Assembly: GCF_051201035.1 (NCBI RefSeq)
Contig: NZ_JBPODR010000021.1
Coordinates: 1-41,301, forward strand
Length of the DNA stretch: 41,301 nt
Origin: Thermoanaerobacterium thermosulfurigenes
GTDB lineage: Bacteria; Bacillota; Thermoanaerobacteria; Thermoanaerobacterales; Thermoanaerobacteraceae
Direction: 5' to 3'
In this document: piece by piece, positions 15,692 to 24,063 of the stretch
Numbering within the stretch: the first letter of the stretch is position 1
Layout of the letters: each line of letters opens with the position of its first letter
The notes under the pieces: model-generated
What the model saw: only the letters and a program-made list of their open reading frames with translations
What the model was told of the DNA's origin: nothing
The model's database searches: none
Made by a program: the position numbers and the translations under genes

Positions 15692-16501
15692 ATGCGCTCG
15701 ATGTGGAAGGGTGCCATCAGCTTTGGCCTTGTCAGCATCCCCATAAAACTTTATGCAGCCACAGAAGACAACTCCATCCATTTTAGACAGCTTCACAAGG
15801 ACTGCAAATCACCCATAAAATACGAGAAGATTTGCCCTGTGTGCAATAAAGAAGTTTCTGATGAAGAAATCGTAAAAGGCTATGAATATGAACCAGGAAA
15901 ATTTGTCATCATAGATGAAGAAGACTTAGAGAGAATTCCAAAGTCAACAGTTAAAACGATAGATATTATCGATTTTACAGACTTAAGGCAAATAGACCCC
16001 ATATATTTCGATAAGACATACTACATCGCACCAGATGAAATAGGTGCAAAACCATACGTACTTTTAAGAGATTCTATGAAGAAATTAAACCGTGTAGCAG
16101 TCGCGCGGGTAGTAATCCGCTCAAAGCAAGATTTAGCCTGCATAAGAGTTTTCAATGACAACTACATGGTTATGGAAACAATGCACTTTCCTGATGAAAT
16201 AAGAAGTACAAATGAGCTTCCACCTATCCGCAATGTAGATCTTCACGAAAATGAGGTGAAAATGGCTATAAAACTTGTGGATACTCTGACATCTGATTTT
16301 TCCCCTGAAAAATATGATGACAACTACAGAAAAGCCCTGATCGAAATAATCGAGTCGAAAATTCAAGATAGAAAATTTGAAATACCTGAATCGCCAAAAG
16401 AAGAAAATGTCCTGGACCTTGTAAGCGCATTAAAAGCCAGCATCGAATCAGTAAAAGGAGAAAACATTGCAAAAAAATCAAAAAAGAAAAAAGGTGCATA
16501 A
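15692..16501 (+). CDS. ku: Ku protein, bacterial NHEJ
   Basis: Bacterial Ku of 269 residues. It opens with MRSMWKGAISFGLVSIPIKLY, diagnostic of the family, and has a Lys-rich C-terminal tail (KKSKKKKGA). Ku dimers thread onto broken DNA ends and recruit the ligase. Start ATG with GAAGGTG upstream. The ligase gene begins 2 bases after the stop, so the two form a repair operon. In Bacillus the equivalent pair acts in spores under a forespore sigma; no such promoter could be confidently read here. Confidence 0.97.
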   Translation: MRSMWKGAISFGLVSIPIKLYAATEDNSIHFRQLHKDCKSPIKYEKICPVCNKEVSDEEIVKGYEYEPGKFVIIDEEDLERIPKSTVKTIDIIDFTDLRQIDPIYFDKTYYIAPDEIGAKPYVLLRDSMKKLNRVAVARVVIRSKQDLACIRVFNDNYMVMETMHFPDEIRSTNELPPIRNVDLHENEVKMAIKLVDTLTSDFSPEKYDDNYRKALIEIIESKIQDRKFEIPESPKEENVLDLVSALKASIESVKGENIAKKSKKKKGA

Positions 16502-16503
16502 AG

Positions 16504-17427
16504 ATGTCCCTGATGGATGAAAAAATTTCTCCTATGCTGGCTATATCGGGAAATGTATTTGACGATCCAAGTTGGGTGTATGAAATCAAATGGGATGGTT
16601 CGAGGACAATAGCATTTCTTTCATCTTCTACAAAACTTCAAGACAGAAGGCTAGTAGATATAAGCCACCAATTCCCAGAACTTATGGAAGTAAATAAATG
16701 TCTAAAATCAAATGAAGCCATACTTGATGGCGAGCTAATCGTTCTAAAAGACAATAAACCAAGTTATAGAAACATAATGATGCGAAAACACCAACAAAAC
16801 AAACTAAAAATAGAACTTTTAAGTAAATCCAATCCCGCAATATTTATAACATGGGATGTAATATATGTTGATGGAAAAGAGCTATTAAACTACCCACTGA
16901 TTGAGCGCAAAGAAATTTTAAGTAAAATCGTCAGTGAAGGCAATCTAATAAGGATATCTGATTATATATTTGGACAAGGCAAAACTTTATTTGCGGAAAC
17001 TGGTAAAAAGCAACTGGAAGGAGTAATGGCTAAAAAAGCAGACTCAAAATATTACTTAGGGAAAAGAAGTAGTCTATGGCAAAAATTCAAACACCACATA
17101 ATACTAAACGCTGTAATATTGGGGTATAAAATAGATAAAACAGCGTTAGTCTTGGGTCTTTACAACGAGGAGGACAAACTTGTGCACATTGGAAATGTAG
17201 AATCTGGAATATCGCAAAAAGAATTATCATCATTCTTAGAAGTTGCCAACGATCTTAAGGTCAACCCTGAATTTTACGGTCTTGCCATTAACAACGTTCA
17301 ATGGATAATGCCTTTTATTGTATGTAAGGTTAAATTCATGGAATGGTCAGAAAATTTCAAAATGAGAGCACCGTCTTTCTTAGAATTTGCCTTAGATGTG
17401 AAACCTACCGAATGCAGATTCATGTAA
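16504..17427 (+). CDS. ATP-dependent DNA ligase, LigD ligase domain only
   Basis: Protein of 307 residues with the nucleotidyltransferase and OB domains of LigD-type ligases. The adenylated lysine is K29 in YEIKWDGSR; DGELIVL is motif III-like region, EGVMAKKADSKY motif IV and LWQKFK motif V. The LigD polymerase and phosphoesterase domains found in Bacillus or Pseudomonas are absent, so end processing must come from elsewhere. Coupled to ku. An in-frame ATG at 16513 is an alternative start; the ribosome site for either is weak (AAAAAAGGTG overlapping the ku end). Confidence 0.93.
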   Translation: MSLMDEKISPMLAISGNVFDDPSWVYEIKWDGSRTIAFLSSSTKLQDRRLVDISHQFPELMEVNKCLKSNEAILDGELIVLKDNKPSYRNIMMRKHQQNKLKIELLSKSNPAIFITWDVIYVDGKELLNYPLIERKEILSKIVSEGNLIRISDYIFGQGKTLFAETGKKQLEGVMAKKADSKYYLGKRSSLWQKFKHHIILNAVILGYKIDKTALVLGLYNEEDKLVHIGNVESGISQKELSSFLEVANDLKVNPEFYGLAINNVQWIMPFIVCKVKFMEWSENFKMRAPSFLEFALDVKPTECRFM

Positions 17428-17432
17428 ACCAA

Positions 17433-17461
17433 TTGAAATATGCACATTATTGATTTAAAAT
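17433..17461 (+). promoter_or_regulatory. Likely promoter of the penicillin-binding protein gene
   Basis: TTGAAA (17433-17438), 17-base spacer, TAAAAT (17456-17461), about 34 bases before the start. Confidence 0.6.
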
Positions 17462-17494
17462 AAAATTATAAACTTACAAGGGGGATACTTTCAA

Positions 17495-19156
17495 TTGGCA
17501 TCAATAAACAAAAAGCGCATTTTGCTGGTACTAATTACATTTTTATTTTTAATCGCATGTCTTGTAGCACGACTTGTATGGCTACAGATTGTAATGGCTC
17601 CAAAATATTCACTGGCCGTCAAAAATCAGACAACATCCAAGATAGTATTAAAGCCAGAAAGAGGAATTATTTACGATGCAAATGGAAATATCCTGGCCAC
17701 TAATGTAAGCGGCGGCGACGTGTACGCTGCACCTAAAAATATAACACATCCAGATGCAGTCGCAGACAAACTGTACAACTTATTAGGCATGAAAAAAGAT
17801 TCACTGTATAAGCTTCTCAGCAATAAAAATTCTGAGTGGACTGTCCTTAAAAAAAATGTCCCATTGAACAATGTAAACAAGATAAAAAAGTTAAACCTTG
17901 CAGGCATATACGTAGAAGATACAAGCATTAGAAGCTATCCAGACGGTAGTCTATTATCACAGACATTAGGATTCACTGGTGTAGACGGAAACGGTCTTTA
18001 TGGGTTAGAATACTCGTTTGATAAATATTTAAAAGGAATATCAGGATTAGAAGTAGCCACAACTGACGAAGTAGGTCATGTCATAGGACTCCCCGAAAAA
18101 TTGTACGAACCAGAAAAAGGCGATGACTTAGTCCTTACTGTCGACTCAGTGATTCAGGGATATGCAGAAACAGCTATAGAAAAAGCTTATGAAACTTACA
18201 GTCCAGCTAATGGCATTTCAGCAATCGTGATGAATCCAAAGACAGGTGATATCTTAGCCATGGCAAATTTTCCTGATTTTGATCCAAACAATCCAAATAA
18301 AGTCAGTTCCATCGACACATGGTCAAATCCTGCTGTGTCTTATCTGTACGAACCAGGCTCAGTATTTAAAGTAGTAACAGCATCTGCTGCATTAGAAGAA
18401 TCTTTAGTCACGCCAAATGAGCAATTTTATGATCCTGGTTACTACATAGTATCAGGCCATAGGATAAATAGCTGGACAAAATTGGAAAATATCGATTTTT
18501 CACAAGCAGTAGCAATGTCCAGCGATACAGTATTCATGAAGATAATTGTAGAACGGCTTAAATTAAATACATTGTACAAGTACATAAACGCCTTTGGATT
18601 TGGAAGTCCAACCGGAATACAGCTTCCGGGTGAAGCATCTGGCATGATAATACCAGAGAAAAACGTTCATCCTGTTGACCTTGCATCCATGTCTTTTGGA
18701 CAAGGCATAGCAGTAACACCACTTCAAATGATAGATGCTTTTTCAGCAACTATAAATGGTGGATACTTGATGAAGCCAAATATAGTAAAAGAAATAAAAT
18801 CAGATGATAAAGTCATAAAAGAATTTAAACCTCAAGTCATAAGACAGGTTATATCGCAGGATACGTCAAACACAATGAAAGAGTTGCTTAAAAAAGTCGT
18901 TGATGAGGGGACAGGAACAGCATGCCAAATACCTGGCTTTACTGTAGGAGGAAAATCTGGCACAACTGAAAATTATTCACCCGGGAAATACACAGCATCT
19001 TTCGCTGCATTTGCACCTGTTGACAACCCTCAAGTAGCCGTTTTAGTAGTCATAAGAAATCCTACTAAAAATGGCCACATGGGTGGCGAAATCGCAGCAC
19101 CTGTCGTAAAAGACATACTTTCAAACACATTAAGATATATGATGATAAAAAAATAG
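17495..19156 (+). CDS. Class B penicillin-binding protein (PBP2/SpoVD-like transpeptidase)
   Basis: Protein of 553 residues: one N-terminal membrane helix (about 9-27), a PBP dimerisation domain (about 50-200) starting with the usual RGIIYDANGNILATN, and a transpeptidase domain with SVFK (Ser289, Lys292), the SSD triad in AMSSDT, and KSGT near 487. It cross-links peptidoglycan outside the membrane. No C-terminal PASTA domains, so it is shorter than SpoVD or PBP2x. The start is TTG, backed by AAGGGGGA 9 bases upstream. It stands alone, so whether it serves division, elongation or sporulation is not clear. Confidence 0.93.
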   Translation: MASINKKRILLVLITFLFLIACLVARLVWLQIVMAPKYSLAVKNQTTSKIVLKPERGIIYDANGNILATNVSGGDVYAAPKNITHPDAVADKLYNLLGMKKDSLYKLLSNKNSEWTVLKKNVPLNNVNKIKKLNLAGIYVEDTSIRSYPDGSLLSQTLGFTGVDGNGLYGLEYSFDKYLKGISGLEVATTDEVGHVIGLPEKLYEPEKGDDLVLTVDSVIQGYAETAIEKAYETYSPANGISAIVMNPKTGDILAMANFPDFDPNNPNKVSSIDTWSNPAVSYLYEPGSVFKVVTASAALEESLVTPNEQFYDPGYYIVSGHRINSWTKLENIDFSQAVAMSSDTVFMKIIVERLKLNTLYKYINAFGFGSPTGIQLPGEASGMIIPEKNVHPVDLASMSFGQGIAVTPLQMIDAFSATINGGYLMKPNIVKEIKSDDKVIKEFKPQVIRQVISQDTSNTMKELLKKVVDEGTGTACQIPGFTVGGKSGTTENYSPGKYTASFAAFAPVDNPQVAVLVVIRNPTKNGHMGGEIAAPVVKDILSNTLRYMMIKK

Positions 19157-19181
19157 CCGTTCATTTTAAAATGTGCGGCTA
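19147..19181 (-). terminator. Intrinsic terminator between convergent genes
   Basis: TAGCCG-tt-CATTTTAAAATG-tg-CGGCTA; on the minus strand it is followed by TTTTTTT, ending the apbE/NusG-II transcript. It overlaps the last codons of the convergent PBP gene. On the plus strand the hairpin lacks a U-tract. Confidence 0.85.
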
Positions 19182-19182
19182 C

Positions 19183-19551
19183 TTAATATACTACGTCGTC
19201 TACTTCTCCTTTTTTACCTCCTATAACTCTCACCACTACTCTATTAGGGAGGCATACTATTTGCTGTCCTTCTTTTTCTATCCAGCCTGTTTTAACACAT
19301 ATCTGATCTGGACAATTGGCTTCTTTCATTCTTACTTTCCCATTTTTTATCTCAACGACATTTAAATGCTGGCCATTACGAATTGTCACTGTTTTATCCA
19401 CATTCAGCGGCAATTCTTGGTACTTAGAACCATTTACTTCTATTACAACATTGGTACCAGTTCTTGATAGCGCCTTGTCATAAGCAAAATAAGCAGAAAC
19501 AAGAGAAATAATCAAAAGCACTCCTATTAAAATTTTATCACCTATTTTCAT
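19183..19551 (-). CDS. NusG domain II-containing membrane-anchored protein
   Basis: Protein of 122 residues with one N-terminal membrane helix (about 6-23) and an extracytoplasmic NusG_II domain. Two conserved cysteines are in ANCPDQICVKTGWI, the family hallmark, and the domain ends with IVCLPNRVVVRVIG. Such proteins occur next to ApbE in Firmicutes and are thought to belong to extracytoplasmic redox or flavinylation clusters; the exact role is not established. It overlaps apbE by 14 bases on the same strand. Confidence 0.9.
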   Translation of the reverse strand: MKIGDKILIGVLLIISLVSAYFAYDKALSRTGTNVVIEVNGSKYQELPLNVDKTVTIRNGQHLNVVEIKNGKVRMKEANCPDQICVKTGWIEKEGQQIVCLPNRVVVRVIGGKKGEVDDVVY

Positions 19552-20587
19552 ACAGCTTAAACCTCGAATCTGTTATCTTTAATTTTCCTTTAAGTCCTGA
19601 TGTCGCATATACTTTATAATCTGGTGTAACAAAGATTGCGTCTACGCCAGGCATACTCTCTATCAATTTCATCCCTTTGTCAACACCTAAAATAAAGGTG
19701 ATTGTAGATAAAGCATCAGCATCAATAGACTTAATATTAGTAGAAACTATTGTTGTACTGACGACGCCGCTTTCTGCAGGATAACCTGTAAAAGGATTTA
19801 ATATGTGATGGTATCTTTTCCCGTTTTGAATAAAATACCTTTCATAATTGCCAGATGTGTCAATAAGCATGTCTTTGCCTGAAACAATGGCAAAATACGT
19901 ACCCTTATCTCCAAAAGGATTCTGTATTCCTATATTCCAATTGGATCCATCTGGCTTTGAACCATAAAGGTATACGCTACTGCCGCCTAAATTTATAAGC
20001 GCGTGCTTTACACCATTTTCTTTCATGATATTTTCCAGTTCATCAGCAGCAAAGCCTTTAGCAATTCCTCCCAAATCGATTGCCATACCTTTTCTGCTTA
20101 ATTTAACCTCATCATTTTTCTCATTCAGCAATACATCTTTGTAATTTATGTATTTCATAGCATCCTTAATTTGGCTTTCCGTGGGAACATGGGCATGATC
20201 AGTGCCGATACCCCACAAATTCACCAATGGAGCAATAGTTATATCGAAATAGCCACCACTTATTTTCCCGTACTTCAATGCTGTCTTTATTACGTAAAAT
20301 GTCTCAGGATTTACTTTGACATACTTTACGCCTGCATTGTCATTTATCTTTTGTATGTCGCTGCCGCTTTTCTGGCTGCTCATAAGGTTGTCGATTTCTT
20401 TCAATTTGTTCATAGACTCGTCAACTGCTTCTTTTGCATTTCTTCCGTATGCAGTAACTTGCATGACAGTATCCATCATAAAATCAGTACGTGTATACTG
20501 TTGATCACTGTTGCCACACCCTACAACGGATACAGAGATAAATATTATCACAATAATTGCTACAAATTTTTTTATAAAATGTCTCAT
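19538..20587 (-). CDS. apbE: FAD:protein FMN transferase, ApbE lipoprotein
   Basis: Protein of 349 residues. A lipoprotein signal ends at the lipobox SVVGCG (Cys about 24). The ApbE domain shows FMMDTVMQVTAYG, AIDLGGIAKGFAADEL and HHILNPFTGYPAESG, with Asp/Thr metal-binding residues in SIDADALSTITFILG. It transfers FMN from FAD onto threonine of target proteins outside the membrane, such as Rnf or other flavinylated subunits. The partner NusG-II gene overlaps it downstream. No flavinylated target is present in the window. Confidence 0.95.
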   Translation of the reverse strand: MRHFIKKFVAIIVIIFISVSVVGCGNSDQQYTRTDFMMDTVMQVTAYGRNAKEAVDESMNKLKEIDNLMSSQKSGSDIQKINDNAGVKYVKVNPETFYVIKTALKYGKISGGYFDITIAPLVNLWGIGTDHAHVPTESQIKDAMKYINYKDVLLNEKNDEVKLSRKGMAIDLGGIAKGFAADELENIMKENGVKHALINLGGSSVYLYGSKPDGSNWNIGIQNPFGDKGTYFAIVSGKDMLIDTSGNYERYFIQNGKRYHHILNPFTGYPAESGVVSTTIVSTNIKSIDADALSTITFILGVDKGMKLIESMPGVDAIFVTPDYKVYATSGLKGKLKITDSRFKLYENR

Positions 20588-20697
20588 TATCTAAACAATC
20601 CTCTCAATTAAGTTAAATTCGCCTCTTTTTATTATAAATTTTTTTTCTAAACTCTTCAAGCAATATAGCATTAGCATTCATTTCAAGCACTATAAAC

Positions 20698-20726
20698 TTG
20701 TAAGATTCATTTTTTACGTATATAAT
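20698..20726 (+). promoter_or_regulatory. Promoter of the polysaccharide deacetylase gene
   Basis: TTGTAA (20698-20703), 17-base spacer, TATAAT (20721-20726), 26 bases before the start. Confidence 0.7.
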
Positions 20727-20752
20727 CTTATTGTAAGGGGGAAACTAGCGGA

Positions 20753-21463
20753 ATGATAAAATTCATGATAAAAATTTACATACTTTACTTAGTCTTAGTA
20801 GCACTGCTTCCTACTATGCTGGGCCGTATTTTCCACTACAATGTTATATATACAAGCAGAAAAAAGAAAGTACCATGGATAGCGATTACTTTTGATGACG
20901 GTCCAGATCCCGAATACACGCCTACACTTTTGTCCCTTTTGGATAAATACAATGTTAAAGCGTGCTTTTTTTTGTTAGCAGACAAAGTCGAAAAGTATCC
21001 AGATTTAGCCAAAGAAATTGTAAATAGAGGTCATGAAATAGGCATCCATGGTTATAAGCATCACATAAACTGGTTTTTGGGACCTGTTGCTACGTACAAG
21101 GAATTATTGAGATCGGTTGAAATTATCTCTCAGATTACTGGAAAGTATCCTTCATATTATAGACCGCCATGGGGATTATTTACAACTTTTATTTATCGGT
21201 ATTCAAAAAAATTAGGTATTAAAATAATTTTGTGGAGCTACATGAGCTGGGATTGGAAAGTAAAAGACCCAAGTTTAATAGTAAATCGCGTATTAAACAA
21301 AGTAAAAAGCGGAAACATTTTGATATTTCACGATAGCAGCGACAACATAGGGTCAGACAAAGAAGCTCCTGAAACAATGCTTATAGCTCTTGATAAGATA
21401 ATAAGTGGAATAAAAGAGAAAAACTTAGAAATTGTCGATATAAACAAATTTATTTTTTCGTAA
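20753..21463 (+). CDS. Membrane-anchored polysaccharide deacetylase (NodB domain)
   Basis: Protein of 236 residues: an N-terminal membrane helix (about 7-25) then a NodB domain. Motif 1 is ITFDDGPDPEYTP (catalytic and metal Asp), motif 2 is EIGIHGYKHH (metal His), motif 3 is YYRPPWG, and motif 5 is ILIFHD. It removes acetyl groups from peptidoglycan, chitin-like or other polysaccharides outside the cell. It is followed after 14 bases by a YkoP-like gene, an arrangement also seen fused in other Firmicutes. Sporulation or wall role cannot be decided. Confidence 0.93.
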   Translation: MIKFMIKIYILYLVLVALLPTMLGRIFHYNVIYTSRKKKVPWIAITFDDGPDPEYTPTLLSLLDKYNVKACFFLLADKVEKYPDLAKEIVNRGHEIGIHGYKHHINWFLGPVATYKELLRSVEIISQITGKYPSYYRPPWGLFTTFIYRYSKKLGIKIILWSYMSWDWKVKDPSLIVNRVLNKVKSGNILIFHDSSDNIGSDKEAPETMLIALDKIISGIKEKNLEIVDINKFIFS

Positions 21464-21477
21464 ACGGGGTAATCATT

Positions 21478-22023
21478 ATGAAAAAGATTTTTATGTACAT
21501 TTGGTCTTTGTGGGAATTTGTATTTGCAAAATTAAATAATATCCATACAGTAGGCGGAGATGATTCTGAAATAAGAATCGCAATAAAGAAATACAAAGGC
21601 AAAAAAATCGTGCTGAAAGATGGCACAGTTCTAAATAAAGGCGATAAATTTGCCGAGCTTCATTTAAACAATAAAGTCCTTACAGAGATAACATCCAGAA
21701 GCAATTCGCCTATCGCCGTTGGCATCATAACGCTAAAAAGATTTAAAAAATCTTTAAAAGCGTTAAAAAATTATATCAATGAAAATCATGATTTTGATGA
21801 TGTAAATGTATTTATGGGATACACACTTTTTAATCAAGGTGTGGAAATGCTGGGCTTTGAAGTAATGGATATGAAATCACCTCTTGAAAGATTCATAATC
21901 ACCCATTATGAAAGCTTTCTTTTAGGCATATTTCACCCTGAAGGGTTTAAGCGGCTTCGCAACAATAATTTTACGGCAAAGATGGTTTTGATTACGAAAA
22001 ATACTATAAACAGCCGCTACTAA
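21478..22023 (+). CDS. YkoP-like protein of unknown function
   Basis: Protein of 181 residues without signal peptide or clear membrane helix beyond a weakly hydrophobic N-terminus. It resembles the YkoP-like domain that follows polysaccharide deacetylases in Bacillus and clostridia, with the segment LKDGTVLNKGDKFAELHLNN and a later TLFNQGVEMLGFEVMD. Function unknown; linkage to the deacetylase suggests a cell-surface polysaccharide or lipid role. Its stop codon overlaps that of the convergent solute-binding gene. Confidence 0.7.
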   Translation: MKKIFMYIWSLWEFVFAKLNNIHTVGGDDSEIRIAIKKYKGKKIVLKDGTVLNKGDKFAELHLNNKVLTEITSRSNSPIAVGIITLKRFKKSLKALKNYINENHDFDDVNVFMGYTLFNQGVEMLGFEVMDMKSPLERFIITHYESFLLGIFHPEGFKRLRNNNFTAKMVLITKNTINSRY

Positions 22024-23303
22024 TTTAATGCTTTTTGAATTCTTTCCAAAATCACTTTTTCGCTTTCTTTATTTTTTAATCCATCTATTAAGGCTTTATT
22101 GATCATAATATTTTTGTCATGCCAATTCTTCGGTATATTATCAGTATACTTCACTGCCATGTCAATTTTCTTCATAATTTCATCGGTTATAGGTACATCC
22201 TTCTTTACTGGAATATACCCTATTTTCTCCACGTTTTCTTGAGAATCTACAATAAATTTCACAAATTTAAACGCCATATCCAATTTCTTTTTATCGCTCT
22301 GCTTTGTGATGCCGTAACCGTAAATTTTGGGAGACATTGTGATAGGTACATCGCCATCTCCTTCTGGATACAACGCAATATCAAACTGAAAAAGTTTATT
22401 CTTGTTTTCAAGGTATTTAAGGTATTGGACTTTGTAACTTTCATCGACCAAGGCAGCGCTTTCTTTATTAACTGCAAAACTATCCCATATTTTGCTATAA
22501 TCACCACTAAAAGACACAGGATCTATCGCACCTTTTGAGTATAATTCTATCAATTTTTTAAGGCCAGACTCCGCCTGTGGTCCCTTAAATAAAACCATTC
22601 CTTTATCATCAAATATATTTGCACCATCTGCCATCAAAAACCCCCAAAGATTATAGCTTCTTTCCATATACATAGTTATTCCATAGAAATCCTTTTTTTC
22701 TTTTTTCCCCTCTTGATATGTAAGCTTAGTCATATCATCTGTAAACTCTTCATAGCTCCACTCTCCATTTTGAGGAACTTCCACTTCTTTTTTGCTGAAC
22801 AAATCGCTGTTTATGTAAAGGATACTTGTGTACATCCCTAAAGGAATGCCATAAACACTATTATTATAAATAAACCTATTGAGGACATCTTCTTTTAATG
22901 AATTCTTATAACTTTTATCAAGATATTTGTTAAGCGGCTCTAATTTATCATTGTAGATAAATGAACTGTCTGAAGTTATAGGGATTATATCAGGTTTACC
23001 ATTGCCAATTATATCATTGACATCATAATAAAAATTTCCATTTTTAATTGGCTCAAATTCAATTATAACCCCTGGATGCAAATATTCAAAATCCTGTATC
23101 TTTTTATTTATAAAATTAAAACCTATCGGATCATCGACTGACCAATGGGGAAAATCGCAAAATGTAATTATCCCCCTGTAATCTTCATCATCTGTCTGTG
23201 TAAAGTTTATTTTGCCTGTTTCATACAAGTACATATAATATGGCCATGTGACTAAAAAAGCAACAATCAATAAAATTAAAAAAAGAGTAAAAGGCTTTTT
23301 CAT
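22020..23303 (-). CDS. Extracellular solute-binding protein, family 1 (sugar type), membrane-anchored
   Basis: Protein of 427 residues with the two-lobe family 1 binding fold: GIITFCDFPHW near the start, PDIIPITSD, NGEWSYEEFTDDMTKLT, and a C-terminal FKFVKFIVDSQENVEKIG. A membrane helix at about 5-22 anchors it; no lipobox cysteine follows, unlike most Gram-positive binding proteins. I start at the ATG at 23303, which has GAGGTGA 5 bases upstream; an in-frame GTG at 23312 lies inside that ribosome site. No ABC permease or ATPase is nearby, so it is an orphan or works with a YesL-like neighbour and distant permeases. Confidence 0.85.
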   Translation of the reverse strand: MKKPFTLFLILLIVAFLVTWPYYMYLYETGKINFTQTDDEDYRGIITFCDFPHWSVDDPIGFNFINKKIQDFEYLHPGVIIEFEPIKNGNFYYDVNDIIGNGKPDIIPITSDSSFIYNDKLEPLNKYLDKSYKNSLKEDVLNRFIYNNSVYGIPLGMYTSILYINSDLFSKKEVEVPQNGEWSYEEFTDDMTKLTYQEGKKEKKDFYGITMYMERSYNLWGFLMADGANIFDDKGMVLFKGPQAESGLKKLIELYSKGAIDPVSFSGDYSKIWDSFAVNKESAALVDESYKVQYLKYLENKNKLFQFDIALYPEGDGDVPITMSPKIYGYGITKQSDKKKLDMAFKFVKFIVDSQENVEKIGYIPVKKDVPITDEIMKKIDMAVKYTDNIPKNWHDKNIMINKALIDGLKNKESEKVILERIQKALN

Positions 23304-23349
23304 AAGATTCACCTCTTACTCTATCTATATTCACATTAAACATTCCATA

Positions 23350-23985
23350 TCACTCTTTATTTTTACTGAGTTCACTTATTTCTTTTTCTAATGCGTCCAT
23401 CCTCGCTTTTAGATCCTGTGCTTCTTTTAATGCATCATCTCGCTCTTTCTGAAGCTCTTCTACGATGCTTTTTGCAATCTCATCACTATCACTTCTCATT
23501 TTTGATAACTGCTCGTCTTTGTACTTTACAGCATCTTTTGCTATGCCATCGATGTTTTGTTTTGCTGCATCTGCTAAATTCTTCATCTTTTCAGATACCG
23601 TCATCGCACCAGAGACAGCACCAACAGCTATTGGCTTCAAAACCCTTTTTATATTCGGCCCTATAGATGCAAGTATAACTGCAGCACTTATCCCCAGTAA
23701 AAAACCTTTTGTAGTATTTGTACCCATAAAATTGCCTAACATCTTAAATCTCATCGACACATTGTCTTGCCACGTAAGCTCATTGTTTCCAGTCTTACCA
23801 AAAAAATCATAAGCTCTCTTAAAGCTATTTTGATGTGATTTCTCATCAAACAGCACTTTCTTAAAGATATTTCTCACATAAGGATTGCGAATCTTGTCCA
23901 AATCAGCCATGTACTGTTCAATCGCCAGCGCTTCACTGTTTATGCCATCTGATAAAACTTTCATTATGCTTTCCTTATTTTCCAT
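23350..23985 (-). CDS. Ferritin-like two-helix domain fused to DUF5132-like membrane segment and coiled coil
   Basis: Protein of 211 residues in three parts. Residues 10-62 form two helices with Glu in SEALAIEQYM and DEKSH in the second helix, as in half-ferritin/rubrerythrin di-iron proteins. Residues about 92-150 contain a hydrophobic helix and the pattern GPNIKRVLKPIAVGAV followed by EKMKNLADAAKQN, similar to DUF5132-type proteins. Residues 160-211 are a charged coiled coil; the stretch LQKERDDALKEAQDLKAR closely matches the tail of the protein at 29944-30303 (LEKEREKAIKEVNELKSR). An AGGAG ribosome site abuts a strong inverted repeat upstream. An iron-related, membrane-attached role is inferred; I do not recognise the full protein. 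Confidence 0.75.
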   Translation of the reverse strand: MENKESIMKVLSDGINSEALAIEQYMADLDKIRNPYVRNIFKKVLFDEKSHQNSFKRAYDFFGKTGNNELTWQDNVSMRFKMLGNFMGTNTTKGFLLGISAAVILASIGPNIKRVLKPIAVGAVSGAMTVSEKMKNLADAAKQNIDGIAKDAVKYKDEQLSKMRSDSDEIAKSIVEELQKERDDALKEAQDLKARMDALEKEISELSKNKE

Positions 23986-24000
23986 ATATATTTTGCTCCT

Positions 24001-24049
24001 TCCATAATGTGTAATATAAACTAACGTTAGTTATATTATCCATTATGGA
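24001..24049 (-). repeat. 49-base inverted repeat just before the ferritin-like gene
   Basis: Outer arms TCCATAATG/CATTATGGA, inner AATATAA/TTATATT arms, and a central perfect ACTAACGTTAGT. Only two mismatches and a one-base bulge. It has no U-tract on the minus strand and touches the ribosome site of the ferritin-like gene. The centre resembles TetR-family operators; as RNA it would be a strong hairpin. Confidence 0.8.
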
Positions 24050-24063
24050 AAGTTTTATGCATC

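Noticed and set aside
15575..15796. Minus-strand frame overlapping the start of ku
   Set aside because: It covers the promoter of the NlpC transcript and runs antisense to a clear ku start; no family resemblance.
19171..19365. Short plus-strand frame rich in Phe and Tyr
   Set aside because: Antisense to the NusG-II gene and begins inside the terminator hairpin.
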